A stretch of 56,118 bases of DNA from Rikenellaceae bacterium DTU049 (GTDB taxonomy: Bacteria; Bacteroidota; Bacteroidia; Bacteroidales; DTU049), in contig LFTI01000070.1 in NCBI GenBank assembly GCA_001513285.1, forward strand, positions 305 to 56,422, read 5' to 3'. Under the pieces are notes generated by a model. That model did not search any database. It was not told where the DNA came from and worked only from the letters and a program-made list of their open reading frames with translations. Position numbers and translations under genes: made by a program. Shown in pieces: positions 55,797-56,118 of this stretch (position 1 is its first letter; each line of letters opens with the position of its first letter).

Positions 55797-56118
55797 AGGA
55801 AGCTTTGGGTAATTAGTACTGCTCGGCTAAACACATTACTGTGATTACACCTGCAGCCTATCAACGTTATCGTCTCTAACGACCCTCTAAGGAATCCTAA
55901 TCTTGAAGTTGGCTTCGCACTTATATGCTTTCAGTGCTTATCCGTTCCATACATAGCTACCCTGCTATGTAGTTGGCACTACAACAGGTACACTAGAGGT
56001 ATGTTCATCCCGGTCCTCTCGTACTAAGGACGACTCTTCTCAAGATTCCAACGCCTACCGCAGATAGGGACCGAACTGTCTCGCGACGTTCTGAACCCAG
56101 CTCGCGTGCCACTTTAAT
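55797..56118 (-). rRNA. rrl: 23S ribosomal RNA, 3' end (partial)
   Basis: Read on the minus strand, the window ends inside 23S. The sarcin-ricin loop AGTACGAGAGGACCGGG, the TTCAGAACGTCGCGAGACAG block and the 3'-end segment GTACTAATTACCCAAAGCTTC are present. The gene continues beyond 56118. The 3' end is placed to within about 10 bases. Confidence 0.95.

Overview
The window is AT-rich and gene-dense. It reads as chromosomal DNA from a member of the phylum Bacteroidota, probably an uncultured anaerobe or facultative anaerobe. Five things support this. (1) It carries type IX secretion components: a PorV-like and PorU-like pair and a PorG/DUF6089-like barrel. (2) The primary sigma factor is the short form of about 287 residues. 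(3) Intergenic regions repeatedly show the Bacteroidota -7 promoter element TAnnTTTG, often extended to TTTGCAAA. (4) Bacteroidota-type families of unknown function are present (DUF4476, DUF4296, DUF4190-like, DUF6913-like). (5) Shine-Dalgarno sequences are almost absent. A complete rnf operon and an acetate kinase suggest fermentative or ion-gradient-driven anaerobic energy metabolism.

Layout. 0-3 kb: the 3' part of a PD-(D/E)XK-type nuclease and a NatAB-like ABC exporter. 3.1-3.3 kb: two tandem tRNA-Leu genes (anticodons GAG and CAG). 3.4-8.2 kb: a plus-strand housekeeping run (queA, ispD, greA, HIT protein, era, aroB). 8.2-16.1 kb: minus-strand genes for NAD(P)HX repair, two membrane proteins, a tricorn-like protease broken by a frameshift, and a small anchored protein. 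16.3-21.0 kb: htrA, rpoD, coaD and a TlpA-like thioredoxin. 21-26.7 kb: TrmH-like methyltransferase, BrkB-like protein, LolA-like protein, FtsK and a periplasmic protein, all on the minus strand. 26.8-29.5 kb: PorG-like protein, trxB and a LysE exporter. 29.6-34.5 kb: rnfBCDGEA. 34.9-37.7 kb: DUF6913-like protein, dapA, GNAT and mazG. 37.7-47.6 kb (minus strand): ackA, an IS1595-type insertion sequence, an MBL hydrolase, miaB, DUF4476, a DNA polymerase III delta'-like protein and a 1079-residue multi-cofactor flavoprotein. 47.9-54.1 kb: porV/porU-like pair. 54.2-56.1 kb: GT25 glycosyltransferase, DUF4296 lipoprotein, and the 3' end of an rRNA operon (23S partial, 5S, terminator) on the minus strand.

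Most genes are conserved core functions. The parts most worth a second look are: the flavoprotein that joins the equivalents of HcnA, HcnB and HcnC plus a ferredoxin in one chain; the frameshifted tricorn-like protease; a promoter-then-terminator arrangement before greA that could be an attenuator; two oppositely oriented G-rich repeat tracts; a long inverted repeat in a gene-free stretch; and promoters so close to start codons that several mRNAs should have almost no leader. I did not find a CRISPR array, a prophage or an obviously novel multi-gene system. All family assignments are from motif recognition by eye, not database searches.
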